Positions 11,786 to 20,639 of a DNA stretch of 64,000 nucleotides are shown one piece after another. The notes under the pieces were generated by a model. It saw only the letters and a program-made list of their open reading frames with translations, searched no databases and was not told the DNA's origin. This DNA is from JABDQA01 sp963759125. GTDB taxonomy: Bacteria; Desulfobacterota; Desulfobulbia; Desulfobulbales; Desulfocapsaceae. Made by a program: the position numbers and the translations under genes. Numbering within the stretch: position 1 is the first letter of the stretch; the number at the start of each line of letters is the position of its first letter. Location of the stretch: the NCBI GenBank assembly GCA_963759125.1, contig CAVWXN010000007.1:1-64000 (forward strand), read 5' to 3'.

Positions 11786-11801
11786 TGCAATATTCATGCC
11801 C
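11786..11801 (-). promoter_or_regulatory. Possible sigma54 promoter of the PilZ gene
   Basis: The minus strand reads GGGCATGAATATTGCA. GG and GC are separated by 10 nt and TTGCA matches -12; the -24 box is weaker (GGCAT). It would give a leader of about 215 nt before 11557. An 18-bp palindrome ATATTATG-TT-CATAATAT at 11961-11978 lies about 165 bp upstream, inside the neighbouring gene. Confidence 0.45.
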
Positions 11802-11875
11802 TTGGAATTTAAAAACTGGAAAAGTGACGGGTACAGACTTTAGCCTTTGAGCATAGTTTCAATTAAATGGTGAGG

Positions 11876-12457
11876 CTAACGAATTTCTTTTATAAAAGAA
11901 TATTTTTCTTGATAATTAGATGAAACAGGATGCCATCCAAATAAAATTATGTGAAAGACGATATTATGTTCATAATATTGTGATATTTTCTTATATTCAC
12001 TAAAGTGCAGATTCAGTTCAATTAAATTCTGTAATTTTGGAAATAAACCGTTTTCATTAATTTTTCGTATAATTATCAATATCTTACTAACTTCAAGGTA
12101 CCCAGAAGGTTCAACCATAAAGGAAGCTTGTACCACATGGTTCCATTCTGAATCTGACCCAGATTTTTAATCTTGAGTACCAGTTTGTCTCCATCTGGAC
12201 CAAAAATGAGAGGCGCATAATCAAATATATCAACACACTGCAGAGCAGATTGACCATGTTCAAAGACTAGCAGTAAATGGAGTGACGTTGATAGATTGAG
12301 CTGTGCCTTGAGGCAGCGAAAGCACTAAGCTCTCAAAAAATAAGGCTTTTGAAAAAAACAACATTGAAACAATCGCGATAGAGCTAATTCCCTTTCTGAC
12401 TGGAGAAGACACAGCATATCTATGCCAACAATCATCCCTTAATTTAGCTGCCAGCAA
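11876..12457 (-). CDS. Uncharacterised protein with N-terminal hydrophobic segment (frame breaks)
   Basis: I do not recognise this protein. Joining three pieces across single-base breaks near 12263 (TTT) and 12137 (CC) gives about 190 residues. They are a basic N-terminus (SPVRKG), a hydrophobic stretch (ISSIAIVSMLFF) that could be a signal peptide or anchor, a beta-rich middle with LVLKIKNLGQIQNGT, and a C-terminal part ending FGWHPVSSNYQEKYSFIKEIR. The only start seen at 12457 is TTG. It lies between the PilZ gene and the divergent GGDEF-like gene in the EPS locus. An envelope role is possible but unsupported. The existence of the gene itself is only moderately certain. Confidence 0.4.
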
Positions 12458-12624
12458 AAAGTTGTGGGTACTCGCTCCTTGTTTTGACCTTCACAAAATC
12501 AATAAGTGATTTCACAAGTCTTGGTGCTATCAAAATATTGAAATTTCGTTGTTTTAGTCAAACAGAAGTCAAGACAAAAGCTCTTATATATTGTCAGGCA
12601 TCTAACCAAAAGATTTCCGTTATT

Positions 12625-12641
12625 GAGGCATAGATGTTGCA
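12625..12641 (+). promoter_or_regulatory. Possible sigma54 promoter of the GGDEF-like gene
   Basis: The plus strand reads GAGGCATAGATGTTGCA. GG and GC are separated by 10 nt, -12 is a perfect TTGCA and -24 is GGCAT. Transcription would start near 12652, about 48 nt before the ATG at 12700. No other gene lies between 12458 and 12699. Confidence 0.5.
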
Positions 12642-12699
12642 ATGTAATATTCATGCGGGTCAAATAGCTTATTAACTTGAAATCCAAACATATTCTTCA

Positions 12700-13122
12700 A
12701 TGAAAAATATTTTTAAATCAAAATTCTTGCAGAAAGAGACCATATTTCAAAGTAAAGGGTCACAATTCGATGATAGACTCTTGACTGTCGAGAATATGCA
12801 AAAAACAATCCTACGTGAAAAAGCCAGATCAGATCGGCGCGACCATGATTTTTCTGTCATTGTTATTGATATCGAAAAACTAAATAATGGTAAAGATTTT
12901 GAGTATTTGGTAAATTTTTTAGGTTCACGGCTCCGATTGATCGATGAAATAGGGTGGTATGATGAAAATCAGGTCGGAATTATTTTGCCCTACACATCGT
13001 CTGAGAATGCGGTTCAAGTTGCCGAAGATTTAATGAAAATTAGCAAGAATGACAGGCCTATCAAATTAGCAAAGATATTAAGCTACCCATCTATGTGGCC
13101 CTTTAACAACAGGCAACTTTAA
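12700..13122 (+). CDS. Degenerate GGDEF-like (nucleotide cyclase fold) protein
   Basis: 140-residue protein resembling the core of a diguanylate cyclase domain without its catalytic signature. After a short leader, SVIVIDIEKLNN matches the first strand, and WYDENQVGIILPYTSSENAVQVAEDL matches the strand-hairpin-strand region where active enzymes carry GGDEF. Here that loop is YDENQ, so synthesis of cyclic di-GMP is not expected. The family is known as small or fused domains in exopolysaccharide loci, often near sugar transferases. It is transcribed away from the PilZ side with a possible sigma54 promoter. A regulatory or scaffolding role is inferred. The end, IKLAKILSYPSMWP, resembles the family's conserved tail, so the gene seems complete. 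Confidence 0.6.
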   Translation: MKNIFKSKFLQKETIFQSKGSQFDDRLLTVENMQKTILREKARSDRRDHDFSVIVIDIEKLNNGKDFEYLVNFLGSRLRLIDEIGWYDENQVGIILPYTSSENAVQVAEDLMKISKNDRPIKLAKILSYPSMWPFNNRQL

Positions 13123-13285
13123 GAAAGTATTCAATACTCGAGAAATCTAGTTGTTTCTAACTATGTTCAATGCATTAAATAGAAGAAACAAGATCTTCCC
13201 GAATAACAGATCGCACAGGGAAGCAAAGCAACACTGAAGTAACTTGCGAAAAACTTCTTGGATAGAAATTTTTTCTGCTTATGTC

Positions 13286-13303
13286 AATACTCTTGAGTAT
13301 TTT
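13286..13303. terminator. Possible weak terminator hairpin between convergent genes
   Basis: AATACTC-TT-GAGTATT followed by TTG, located between the end of the plus-strand GGDEF-like gene (13122) and the end of the minus-strand ATP-grasp gene (13358). The stem is AT-rich with only a short T run, so the call is tentative. Confidence 0.3.
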
Positions 13304-13357
13304 GATATCCCAACTTTCGAAATAAAATATCCTCTAGTTAAAATCTTGATATTTTTT

Positions 13358-14539
13358 CTATTTTTCACTCGCCAAAATTTTATTTTTAAGTTTTAAAAAA
13401 CCAGTGCCCATTCGCTTTAAGAAAGGCTGAATATCTTGAACATCCAATACTGAAAAGATATGTGCTTCGTAGTACGGCTTAATATATTGAGAAAGTTTTA
13501 CATTCCCTTTTGTAATTGATTTAAAAAAATAAATGAAATCCCAGATTTCATCAATCCAATACACATCAGTAGGATAATCATAATCATTAGTATAATTTTT
13601 AATAAAATCTTGATTTATCAGTCCTTGATACTCGATCCACGGAAAATTAATACCACACTTAACGGCCAGTAATCCCGATCGATTATGGCGACCATTCATT
13701 TCCATAAGCTTATAAGTGTTATCACGTAAATCTTTTTTAAATTCAGTACATGAATATCCATTGAACCGAAAAGCTTTAACCATCTTTCGGCCTGGAGCAA
13801 TTATTTCGGGGACATACTTACTTTTGACCACCCGCGGAAGGCCAATATCCGGTGGAGCAAGTCTTTTTTTCTGAGCAGTAAATTCGACTATTGGTTCATT
13901 CCTGATAAAGTAGCTGTTATAGTTAACACCTTTATTGTCCTCTCCTGGAATGTACTCCTGAATCATAACATCAATATTAGCTTTTAGTGCTTCATTATAT
14001 GCAAGTACTAACCCGTCAATATTATCTACTTTGACCATTTTTTTCTTAAAATGTTCATAATACTCATGGCTTCTACATGGTTTCACAAGGCATGGAAATT
14101 CTATTTTTTTCCCAAACTCAACAGCTTCGTCCATGCATGTTGGTGTCAAAGATTTTGGTGCCGGCACTCCAATCTTTTCAGCCAACTCATATGTATATGT
14201 TTTATCGATAAATTTTTTAGTTATCTCCCAACTTGGACAAGCTATTAAATAATATTCTTTTAATAGACTTTTGTTCTTTGAAACAGCAGTCAGGGTGGCA
14301 TCATCAGCGGGAAAAAGCACACCACCATCTGATTTTTCTCCATAGCTTAATAGAGCATTGATAAATTCTTCTTCATTCTTTTCAGGGTGCGGAATAGAAA
14401 AACTATTTGAAACGTATTTGGAAGCACAACCAAACTGAGTGTCATAATAAAATACTGTAATGGGTACATCATGTATTCCGAGACTCCTAATTATTGCCAG
14501 ACCAACTCCGCAGCCTGATAAAATTATCGCAGGTTTCAC
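13358..14539 (-). CDS. ATP-grasp family carboxylate-amine ligase-like protein
   Basis: 393-residue ATP-grasp enzyme of the kind that joins a carboxylate to an amine or thiol through an acyl-phosphate. The N-terminus (AIILSGCGVGLAIIRSLG) is a Rossmann-like pre-ATP-grasp domain. EIGVPAPKSL and EFPCLVKPCRS are the ATP-grasp lid and nucleotide lysine region, VMIQEYIPGED is the adenine-binding hinge, and YKLMEMNGRHNRSG is the metal-binding Glu/Asn block. Homologues occur in polysaccharide and natural-product loci, where they may attach amino acids to sugars. The substrate here is not known. It lies between the kinase and GGDEF-like genes, with the same strand as the EPS operon but 400 bp from it. 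The frame is intact. Confidence 0.75.
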   Translation of the reverse strand: MKPAIILSGCGVGLAIIRSLGIHDVPITVFYYDTQFGCASKYVSNSFSIPHPEKNEEEFINALLSYGEKSDGGVLFPADDATLTAVSKNKSLLKEYYLIACPSWEITKKFIDKTYTYELAEKIGVPAPKSLTPTCMDEAVEFGKKIEFPCLVKPCRSHEYYEHFKKKMVKVDNIDGLVLAYNEALKANIDVMIQEYIPGEDNKGVNYNSYFIRNEPIVEFTAQKKRLAPPDIGLPRVVKSKYVPEIIAPGRKMVKAFRFNGYSCTEFKKDLRDNTYKLMEMNGRHNRSGLLAVKCGINFPWIEYQGLINQDFIKNYTNDYDYPTDVYWIDEIWDFIYFFKSITKGNVKLSQYIKPYYEAHIFSVLDVQDIQPFLKRMGTGFLKLKNKILASEK

Positions 14540-14941
14540 TTCAGTATTTCCTTGTTAATTAGAGTTAGTTTTTTTAGAAACTTGAGTACTCGCCGCTCTT
14601 TTCAACCCATTAGGGGTCCAAAATACTTCATTGATTAGCCTACTTAATGTAAACGCATGAAACTCATTTTTCGAAAGGCAATTTGGTCAAGCTTCACCCA
14701 TTCCAGATCGAGACAAGCTCAGTTAATTCATGCAAAATATATCTTTATCAACAAACATATTATCCAAAAACAATAGCCATTCTGTTTTAAATATCCTAAC
14801 CAAGCGATTAAATCACTCGGAGTTCTGGGCTTCATGTCCTATGCTGGTCATGGAGTGACTGTGTCGTCGCAAACACAATAATGTTTTTATATAACCTGCC
14901 GCTCTGAGAATCGAACTAGTAGGACTATAAACAATTTTAGC
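14540..14941. other. Intergenic, no gene seen
   Basis: About 400 bp of AT-rich DNA between the CpsD-like gene and the ATP-grasp gene. I see no convincing coding frame, RNA gene, terminator or sigma54 site. Confidence 0.5.
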
Positions 14942-15841
14942 TCATTGATCCTTTGGCAGGTCGTTGAATACGATACCTAAAATTTTAGCTTTATCAACGA
15001 CATCAACAAATCTTTGTACTTCGGTCCTTTTTGTCACTCCGTGTCGCACTACCATAATAATTGCATCAACCTTATCCGCAAGAATAACTAGACTCCTCTG
15101 CCTTAAGCAGTGGCGGACTGTCAAAAATAAAAGTGTAATCCTCATACATGCTTGAGAGATCTTGAATAACGCACTCACTCGAGACGAACTCAGAAGCTCT
15201 GCAGGATTATTTGGCACACAGCCGCTTGGGAGAACAGAGAGCTTTGGCACAGAGGTTTCTTTGATCAAATCGGCTAAATTTACTTGCTCCCTCAGAAAGT
15301 CAACAAGACCATATTTTCGATTTATCCCAAAAGATTGACCAAGGGTTGGTTTACGCAAATTGCAATCCACCAGTAAACAATGCCGGTTCAATCCACTGGC
15401 GAAAGAGACTCCAAGATTCGCAGCGATAAAACTCTTGCCTTCTTGGGCTATCGAGGAAGTAACCATGATTGCTTGGGGGATCTTTTTACCATCAGGAGGA
15501 TGAATAATTGTTGATCTCAGTGTTTGAAATACTTCGGGCAGTTTCGATTTTCCATTAACCGCTTTGAAAAGACGATCGTCCCACTTACTACTCACTTCGT
15601 CTTGATTTTCAACCTTTTCGATAGTTATATCTGATACGGTCTCCAGTATTGTTGATTCTTCCTTCTTTCCCTGCCATTTCCCAGTGATCTCAATTGCTTC
15701 GACGATCTGTTCTTCATCGGTACCTGGGGCAACTCTCGAAGAAATTGGTTCTTTAAGATGTTCTCGCACATGCTTTAAACCTCCATTTTCGAAATCATCC
15801 GAAGATTCAATCTTGTCGAGTGCGTCTGATATCTTGCCCAT
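14942..15841 (-). CDS. CpsD/Wzc-type polysaccharide tyrosine autokinase (two compensating frame breaks)
   Basis: Cytoplasmic P-loop kinase that partners a Wzz-type membrane protein in EPS chain-length control. It has a variable N-terminal 80 residues, the conserved helix FQTLRSTI, Walker A SSIAQEGKS (about residues 129-137) and Walker A' LLVDCNLRKP (about 156-165). Walker B (FIFDSPPLL) is visible only in a shifted frame. The literal frame is wrong from about 15162 to 15095, because a lost A in AAG and a gained base near CTAGT cancel out. ADKVDAIIMVV follows in the normal frame. The C-terminus ends NDLPKDQ with no tyrosine cluster. The start has GAGG upstream and lies 25 bp after the ATPase stop, so the two are one operon. 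Confidence 0.85.
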   Translation of the reverse strand: MGKISDALDKIESSDDFENGGLKHVREHLKEPISSRVAPGTDEEQIVEAIEITGKWQGKKEESTILETVSDITIEKVENQDEVSSKWDDRLFKAVNGKSKLPEVFQTLRSTIIHPPDGKKIPQAIMVTSSIAQEGKSFIAANLGVSFASGLNRHCLLVDCNLRKPTLGQSFGINRKYGLVDFLREQVNLADLIKETSVPKLSVLPSGCVPNNPAELLSSSRVSALFKISQACMRITLLFLTVRHCLRQRSLVILADKVDAIIMVVRHGVTKRTEVQRFVDVVDKAKILGIVFNDLPKDQ

Positions 15842-15866
15842 GCTTAATTCGCCTCAGAAATCATAG

Positions 15867-17330
15867 TTAAATCCCGGTAGGAATAATGATCCCCATAACG
15901 ATGATGACTGACATTAACGCGAGAGCAATCATGAAAAGAACCAATGGTTTTCCTGTTTTTCTCGGCAGGGACACAGCATCTGATGACTGCGGTCGCAACT
16001 CGTCCACTACCTCCTTTGGTTGCTGTATCGGCTGGCTGGCAACCTCTGTTGGCTGCGGGTCCGGCTGGCTGGCAACCTCTGCTGGCTGCGGGTCCGGTTG
16101 ACTGGTAACCTTAGCTGGCTGCGGGTCCGGCTGGCTAACACCCCCTGAAGGCTGTGGGGGCGGCTGGCTGGCAACCTCAGCTGGCTGCGGGTCCGGCTGG
16201 CTGGCAACCTCAGCTGGCTGCGGGTCCGGCTGGCTGGTAACCTCTGTTGGCTGCGGTTCCGGCTGGCTGGCAACCTCAGCTGGCTGCGGCTCCGGCTGGC
16301 TGGCAACCTCAGCTGGCTGCGGCTCCGGCTGGCTGGCAACCTCAGCTGGCTGTGAACTGGTTTGGGTCGCAACCTCAGCCTGCTGCCGGCTCGACTTATT
16401 CTCAGCCTCATCGGGCTGCGATTCGGGCTCACTCACAAACTCAGTTGGCTGCGGACTCGGCTGTTTTATAAACTCTGATGGCTGTGGTCTCGGACGGCTC
16501 CTAACCTCTGAAGTCTGCAGTGTTGCTTCACCAGGAAGCCTTAATTCTTCAAGAGATTCAAGGATCAGTGCCTTATCGATCTTCTTCGAATCTTTGGCAA
16601 AACCACTCAGCATGGCGTGGTCGCACAGAATATTAATCAGGCGTGGATTCCCCTGACTGGCCTCATGAATCGTTGCAACAGCTTCCTCCGTAAAAATCTT
16701 AGTATTACGCCCACCAGCCCTGTGTAGTCTGAAGTGAATATATTGCTCTGTATCTCTGCTGGAAAGAGGTTCCAGGTGGTATCTGATTCCGATTCTCTGT
16801 CTTAGAGGAAGCAGTTTACTCGTTGCAAGCTGCTCCCGTATCTCAGGCTGGCCAACCAGAAATATGCCAAAAACGTTGCTTGTACCCGCCAGGTTTGAGA
16901 GCAATCTGATCTCCTCAAGAAGTTCAATAGAAAACGCCTGCGCTTCATCAATGATAAGAAGTATTTTTTCCCCTTTCTGGCCAGTGCGAACGAGAAGCTT
17001 CTCAAATTGGAGGATGAAACTGCTTTTATTATCTTCATAGGCTAGATCTAGCTTTGTGGATAAGTAATGATAAAATTCTTCCTTTTTTATAGTTGGGTTA
17101 TTCAGCAGGCAGACACTCACCTTCTTTTCCAACATTTTGAGCAATGCATTCAGGATAGTAGTTTTACCAACTCCCACTCCACCGGTCAGAAGCAAAAATC
17201 CTTTATTGGCGATAACCCCATAGCGAAGCGTTGCCAACCCTTCTTTATGGGTCTCGCTCATATATACATACGAGCCATCAGGTGCGAGTTCGAAGGGGTT
17301 CTCTTTTAAACCGTAATAGGAAAAGTACAT
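15867..17330 (-). CDS. ExeA/GspA-type AAA ATPase of the EPS system, with proline-rich repeats and C-terminal membrane segment
   Basis: ATPase of the AAA_22/ExeA group that accompanies Wzz and CpsD in exosortase-associated EPS loci. It starts at ATG 17330 (MYFSYYGLKENPFELAPD, the typical family N-terminus), 4 bp after the wzz stop; an upstream in-frame extension is less likely. It has Walker A GGVGVGKTT (about residues 50-58), Walker B LLIIDEAQ, the sensor-like LVGQPEI and QGNPRLINILCD near the end of the ATPase domain. About 15 units of 11 residues follow (consensus QPAEVASQPEP), then a hydrophobic helix (LVLFMIALALMSVIIVMGIII) near the C-terminus. The repeats make a flexible linker between the ATPase and the membrane. 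Confidence 0.85.
   Translation of the reverse strand: MYFSYYGLKENPFELAPDGSYVYMSETHKEGLATLRYGVIANKGFLLLTGGVGVGKTTILNALLKMLEKKVSVCLLNNPTIKKEEFYHYLSTKLDLAYEDNKSSFILQFEKLLVRTGQKGEKILLIIDEAQAFSIELLEEIRLLSNLAGTSNVFGIFLVGQPEIREQLATSKLLPLRQRIGIRYHLEPLSSRDTEQYIHFRLHRAGGRNTKIFTEEAVATIHEASQGNPRLINILCDHAMLSGFAKDSKKIDKALILESLEELRLPGEATLQTSEVRSRPRPQPSEFIKQPSPQPTEFVSEPESQPDEAENKSSRQQAEVATQTSSQPAEVASQPEPQPAEVASQPEPQPAEVASQPEPQPTEVTSQPDPQPAEVASQPDPQPAEVASQPPPQPSGGVSQPDPQPAKVTSQPDPQPAEVASQPDPQPTEVASQPIQQPKEVVDELRPQSSDAVSLPRKTGKPLVLFMIALALMSVIIVMGIIIPTGI
15990..16484. repeat. 33-bp tandem repeat inside the ATPase gene
   Basis: About 15 in-frame copies of a 33-bp unit encoding QPAEVASQPEP-like peptides. The central copies are nearly identical at DNA level (unit GGCTGGCTGGCAACCTC... 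on the plus strand), and the outer copies have diverged. It is a likely site of copy-number change and of assembly error. Confidence 0.9.
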
Positions 17331-17334
17331 ATGA

Positions 17335-18963
17335 TCACTTGAGAAATTGAATATAGGGAGTAACGATATTTCCTTCCTTGCCCCAAAACACCAAGGCAAC
17401 GCAGAGAGCAGAAAACCAAATCAGAAAAACACTTATTCTGACAAATGACCAGAATTGTTTTTTAATCGTTTCCCCAGCCAAGGGTAAACTCGGAACTGAG
17501 CAAATAACTGGCAGATCTAAAGTATTCTCCAGCTCAACCTTGCTCTTAAATGAAGTATCAAGCACATCTAGGCCAAGAGCAAGCAATCCTCCTGTCAATA
17601 ACCCAGCCATTACCGACACGAACAGAATTTTAATAATATCTGGTTTCACGGGAGTTTCCGGCAAGCGGGCTGCATTTTCAACCCTGAAACGGCTTCCCTT
17701 TAGATCTCCTTCAAGGTTCAGCGCAGATGAAGCTTGGAGATTTTGAGCAATTAGAGAATCATAACGGGTTTTTAATTCACCATATTCCCGTTGCAATGAT
17801 GACCATTCCTCTTCTCTAACCGGAGAAGTCGCAACCCACTCTTTATATTTCTTTATCAGTACCCGGAACTCTTCTTTTTCCTGTTCTAGTTTATCGATAC
17901 TGAAACTGATATCCTTTAGCTGAGTTTCCAAGGAAAACAACTCTTCATTGAAGCTTTTCTGTGTTTCTGCTTGAGTGGCACTTTGCAATCTCTGCTGCTC
18001 TTCCTCCTCAATGATACGCTCCACGCTGGCGATCTGCTTTTTCAGTCGTTTTACCGTGGGATGCTGATCAGTGTGCCTGTCCTGTAACTCACTCAGGCTG
18101 CTTTTTAGCATAACCAGTGTTGTTCGCTGATCAATATTGATAGAAGTTCCCTGCTGTCGTTCACCTGCTTGTCGAACTTCTGCTTGTCGAACTTCTTCTT
18201 GTCTTCGATTTTCTTCAACATTTTTCCTTATCTGGTTGATCTGATCCTTGACTAATATCCTTGTTCGCTCCAGATCCTGAATCGATTTCTGTATTGCTTG
18301 ATATTTATCCTCTGAGGCAGCCAATCTGGACATATTTTTGGCCAGTTGGGCTGGCATTTCATTGTAGTATTTGAGCTTGTAGTCACTCATCATCACCTCT
18401 TTTCTTTCTAACATCGCTTTTGCCACCTCAAGCTCATTTTGGGTGTAAGCATATGTTTCAGAGGCACGTTGCTTTTGGTATTTCAAGTCTTCATCAATAA
18501 ATCTTTCTGCAAGCCCATTGGTGATACGGACGACTTCAGCCGGATCACTTCCTTCATATTCAAGCGCCAAGGTATCACCACTGCGAGACCTAACTATTTT
18601 AATGCGGTCGCGCATCACCTCAACAACATCCTCCATGGGAAGTTCTGCGCGCAAGTCTGCGTAGAGGTTCTCTTCGTTAATCATCTTCTCCAAACTGGAG
18701 CGACTGACAACGATTTGGGTGAGGGTGCTTATTATATCTCTGGTATTAGCCTGCTCATCAGGCGACATTTGAGAAGTGCTGATTTTTGGCTGCTGGTAAC
18801 TCAACAAAGTTTCACATCTATAAACATTAGTTTGCTTTAGATAAAAAATCAGGCCACAGGTAATTCCAAGAAGAAGACAACCCAGAATCAACCATTTTCT
18901 TCGGGTTATCGTCTCCAGGTATCGTTTTTGCTGTAAGCCTGATTGTGATTGCATTGAGCCCAC
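17335..18963 (-). CDS. Wzz-type polysaccharide chain-length determinant
   Basis: Inner-membrane polysaccharide co-polymerase of 542 residues. It has a transmembrane helix near residues 27-45 (WLILGCLLLGITCGLIFYL), a long periplasmic coiled-coil part rich in Glu, Gln and Lys (about 150-420), a conserved proline region before the second helix (NAARLPETPVKPDIIKILF) and the helix itself (VSVMAGLLTGGLLALGLDVL). A third hydrophobic segment (FVRISVFLIWFSALCVALVFW) lies near the C-terminus. The ATPase and CpsD-like kinase follow with spacers of 4 and 25 bp, the order seen in exosortase-associated EPS operons. It may start at GTG 18963 or ATG 18954. A sigma54-like site lies about 50 bp upstream. Confidence 0.88.
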   Translation of the reverse strand: MGSMQSQSGLQQKRYLETITRRKWLILGCLLLGITCGLIFYLKQTNVYRCETLLSYQQPKISTSQMSPDEQANTRDIISTLTQIVVSRSSLEKMINEENLYADLRAELPMEDVVEVMRDRIKIVRSRSGDTLALEYEGSDPAEVVRITNGLAERFIDEDLKYQKQRASETYAYTQNELEVAKAMLERKEVMMSDYKLKYYNEMPAQLAKNMSRLAASEDKYQAIQKSIQDLERTRILVKDQINQIRKNVEENRRQEEVRQAEVRQAGERQQGTSINIDQRTTLVMLKSSLSELQDRHTDQHPTVKRLKKQIASVERIIEEEEQQRLQSATQAETQKSFNEELFSLETQLKDISFSIDKLEQEKEEFRVLIKKYKEWVATSPVREEEWSSLQREYGELKTRYDSLIAQNLQASSALNLEGDLKGSRFRVENAARLPETPVKPDIIKILFVSVMAGLLTGGLLALGLDVLDTSFKSKVELENTLDLPVICSVPSLPLAGETIKKQFWSFVRISVFLIWFSALCVALVFWGKEGNIVTPYIQFLK

Positions 18964-19013
18964 TTTATTTCTCAGTTGAGCATCTTATTAAAATCTGTAT
19001 AACACTTCATCAG

Positions 19014-19027
19014 CAATATACATTCCA
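19014..19027 (-). promoter_or_regulatory. Possible sigma54 promoter of the wzz-ATPase-kinase operon
   Basis: The minus strand reads TGGAATGTATATTGCT around this site. GG and GC are separated by 10 nt and the -12 box is TTGCT; the -24 box departs from consensus (GGAAT). The implied start near 19002 is about 40 nt before the gene. The rest of 18964-19266 is AT-rich, with promoters for the divergent activator but no gene. Confidence 0.45.
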
Positions 19028-19266
19028 CTTTTAAACCCTAAAATCGAGATCCATCAGATCGGATAGTCACAGGTTATTCTTTTCAAAAAAGAAACCAAAT
19101 TCCCAGCCTTTTCAAAACATATATTTACTGATATTTAGATTTTTCTTCCAAAATTCTAGAAAATAAGTATACTTAGCTATGGTCACTCCACTTTTATGAT
19201 AGATCTGTAAGACTTGTATAGATATATATTTATTTAACATTTTGATGCCTAACTATCAAAATTATT

Positions 19267-20626
19267 ATGGAAAATGTTAAATCAGAAGAGCTTCGGCGTT
19301 TAGCGCTGAACCATCATTCTTTGCTCGACACAACACCTGAAATGGTGATGCTCCTGCTCGATGATGGTTCCATAGAATATATGAATCCTCAAAGCTCGGC
19401 TTTCATAAAAAAATTAAGCGAACGACAAAGCTTTGAAAAAATTCAACTCCAATTAAGTAAGGTCATTAAATCGCTTGTCTCAAAACCTGATGGGAAAAAA
19501 ACATGCATCGGCAATATCAGCAATCTTTTGTTCGAGTGCAGAATCGCACCGTTCATCGGTTACAAGGGAGATAAGCTCTATTGGTGTATCTTAAGAGATG
19601 TAAAGAGAAGGGAAAAAGATTTAGATGATACTCCTGATCTGCCCACAAACATTCCAACAATAATTGGTGACAGCAATGAGATGGCCAATCTGCAATCGAT
19701 AATATCGAGGGTAGCCAGCACCGATACCACTGTTTTGATATCGGGCGAATCCGGAACAGGTAAAGAACTAGTTGCCCAGCAACTTAAAGAAAAGAGCCTT
19801 AGAAAAAACAAACCTTTTCTTACCATCAACTGCAATACAATAAGTGATCTGCTGCTTGAAAGTGAATTGTTCGGCTACGAAAAAGGTTCGTTCACCGGAG
19901 CGGTTAAACAGCGTAAGGGTAAATTCGAGATTGTTGACGGAGGAACTATCTTTCTTGACGAGATAGGCGATATCAGTCCAAGAATGCAAGCGGCTCTGTT
20001 AAGGGTTTTACAAAATGGAGATATGACCAGAGTTGGCGGACACACGCCAATCAAGGTTAATGTGAGAATTATAGCTGCAACAAATCGTAATTTAGCAGAA
20101 TTGGTAAAAAATGGAGATTTTCGGTTGGACCTGTTTTACAGACTCAACATAATAAATATAGTTCTCCCCCCTTTGCGAAACAGGAAAGATGATATTTCCG
20201 ACTTGGCAACTTATTTTATTCAGAAGTATAGCCAGCTTTTTGATAAGCCTATTGACGTTAATCCGCATACAATATTGAGCAAATTACAGAAATACAATTG
20301 GCCGGGCAACGTCAGAGAATTGGAAAACGTGATTCATCGCGCAGTCTTGATGTGTAAAAATACTAACCTGAGCAACAAGGACATCAGCTTTGACATGGCT
20401 CCTGCTCAAGCTGAGGGATATGCATCTTCAGCAGATAATCAGCAAAACATATGACGACCTCCCCCTCAAATCTATCATCGGTCAACTGGAAAAAGAAGTT
20501 ATTGAAACGAAACTTAAATCTGGCAGGGGAAATGTATCAAAAGCAGCTAAATCACTTGAAATCAGCAAAGCTGCTCTGTATGAAAAAATGAAGCGCTACG
20601 GTATCTCAGCAAAAACCCTGAGATAA
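19267..20626 (+). CDS. Sigma54-dependent enhancer-binding regulator with N-terminal PAS-like domain (one frame break)
   Basis: Transcription activator of the NtrC family, about 450 residues. The N-terminal 130 residues look like a PAS sensor (LLLDDGSIEYMNPQSSAF) rather than a phospho-receiver. The AAA+ domain has Walker A GESGTGKE, the sigma54-contact loop GSFTGA (a tolerated variant of GAFTGA), Walker B TIFLDEIGD and NWPGNVRELENVIHRA. The C-terminus (GNVSKAAKSLEISKAALYEKMKRYGI) is a Fis-type helix-turn-helix in another frame; removing one A from the AAAA near 20446 joins them. The regulator is divergent from wzz. The sigma54-like sites in the EPS region make it the probable local activator. 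Confidence 0.88.
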
Positions 20627-20639
20627 TCACACAATCAGA

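Noticed and set aside
12499..12687. A 62-codon minus-strand frame upstream of the GGDEF-like gene
   Set aside because: It overlaps the promoter region, is AT-driven, and shows no protein-like features.
16247..16471. Long open frames on both strands opposite the ATPase repeat
   Set aside because: They are by-products of the 33-bp tandem repeat, whose length is a multiple of three, so all frames stay open.
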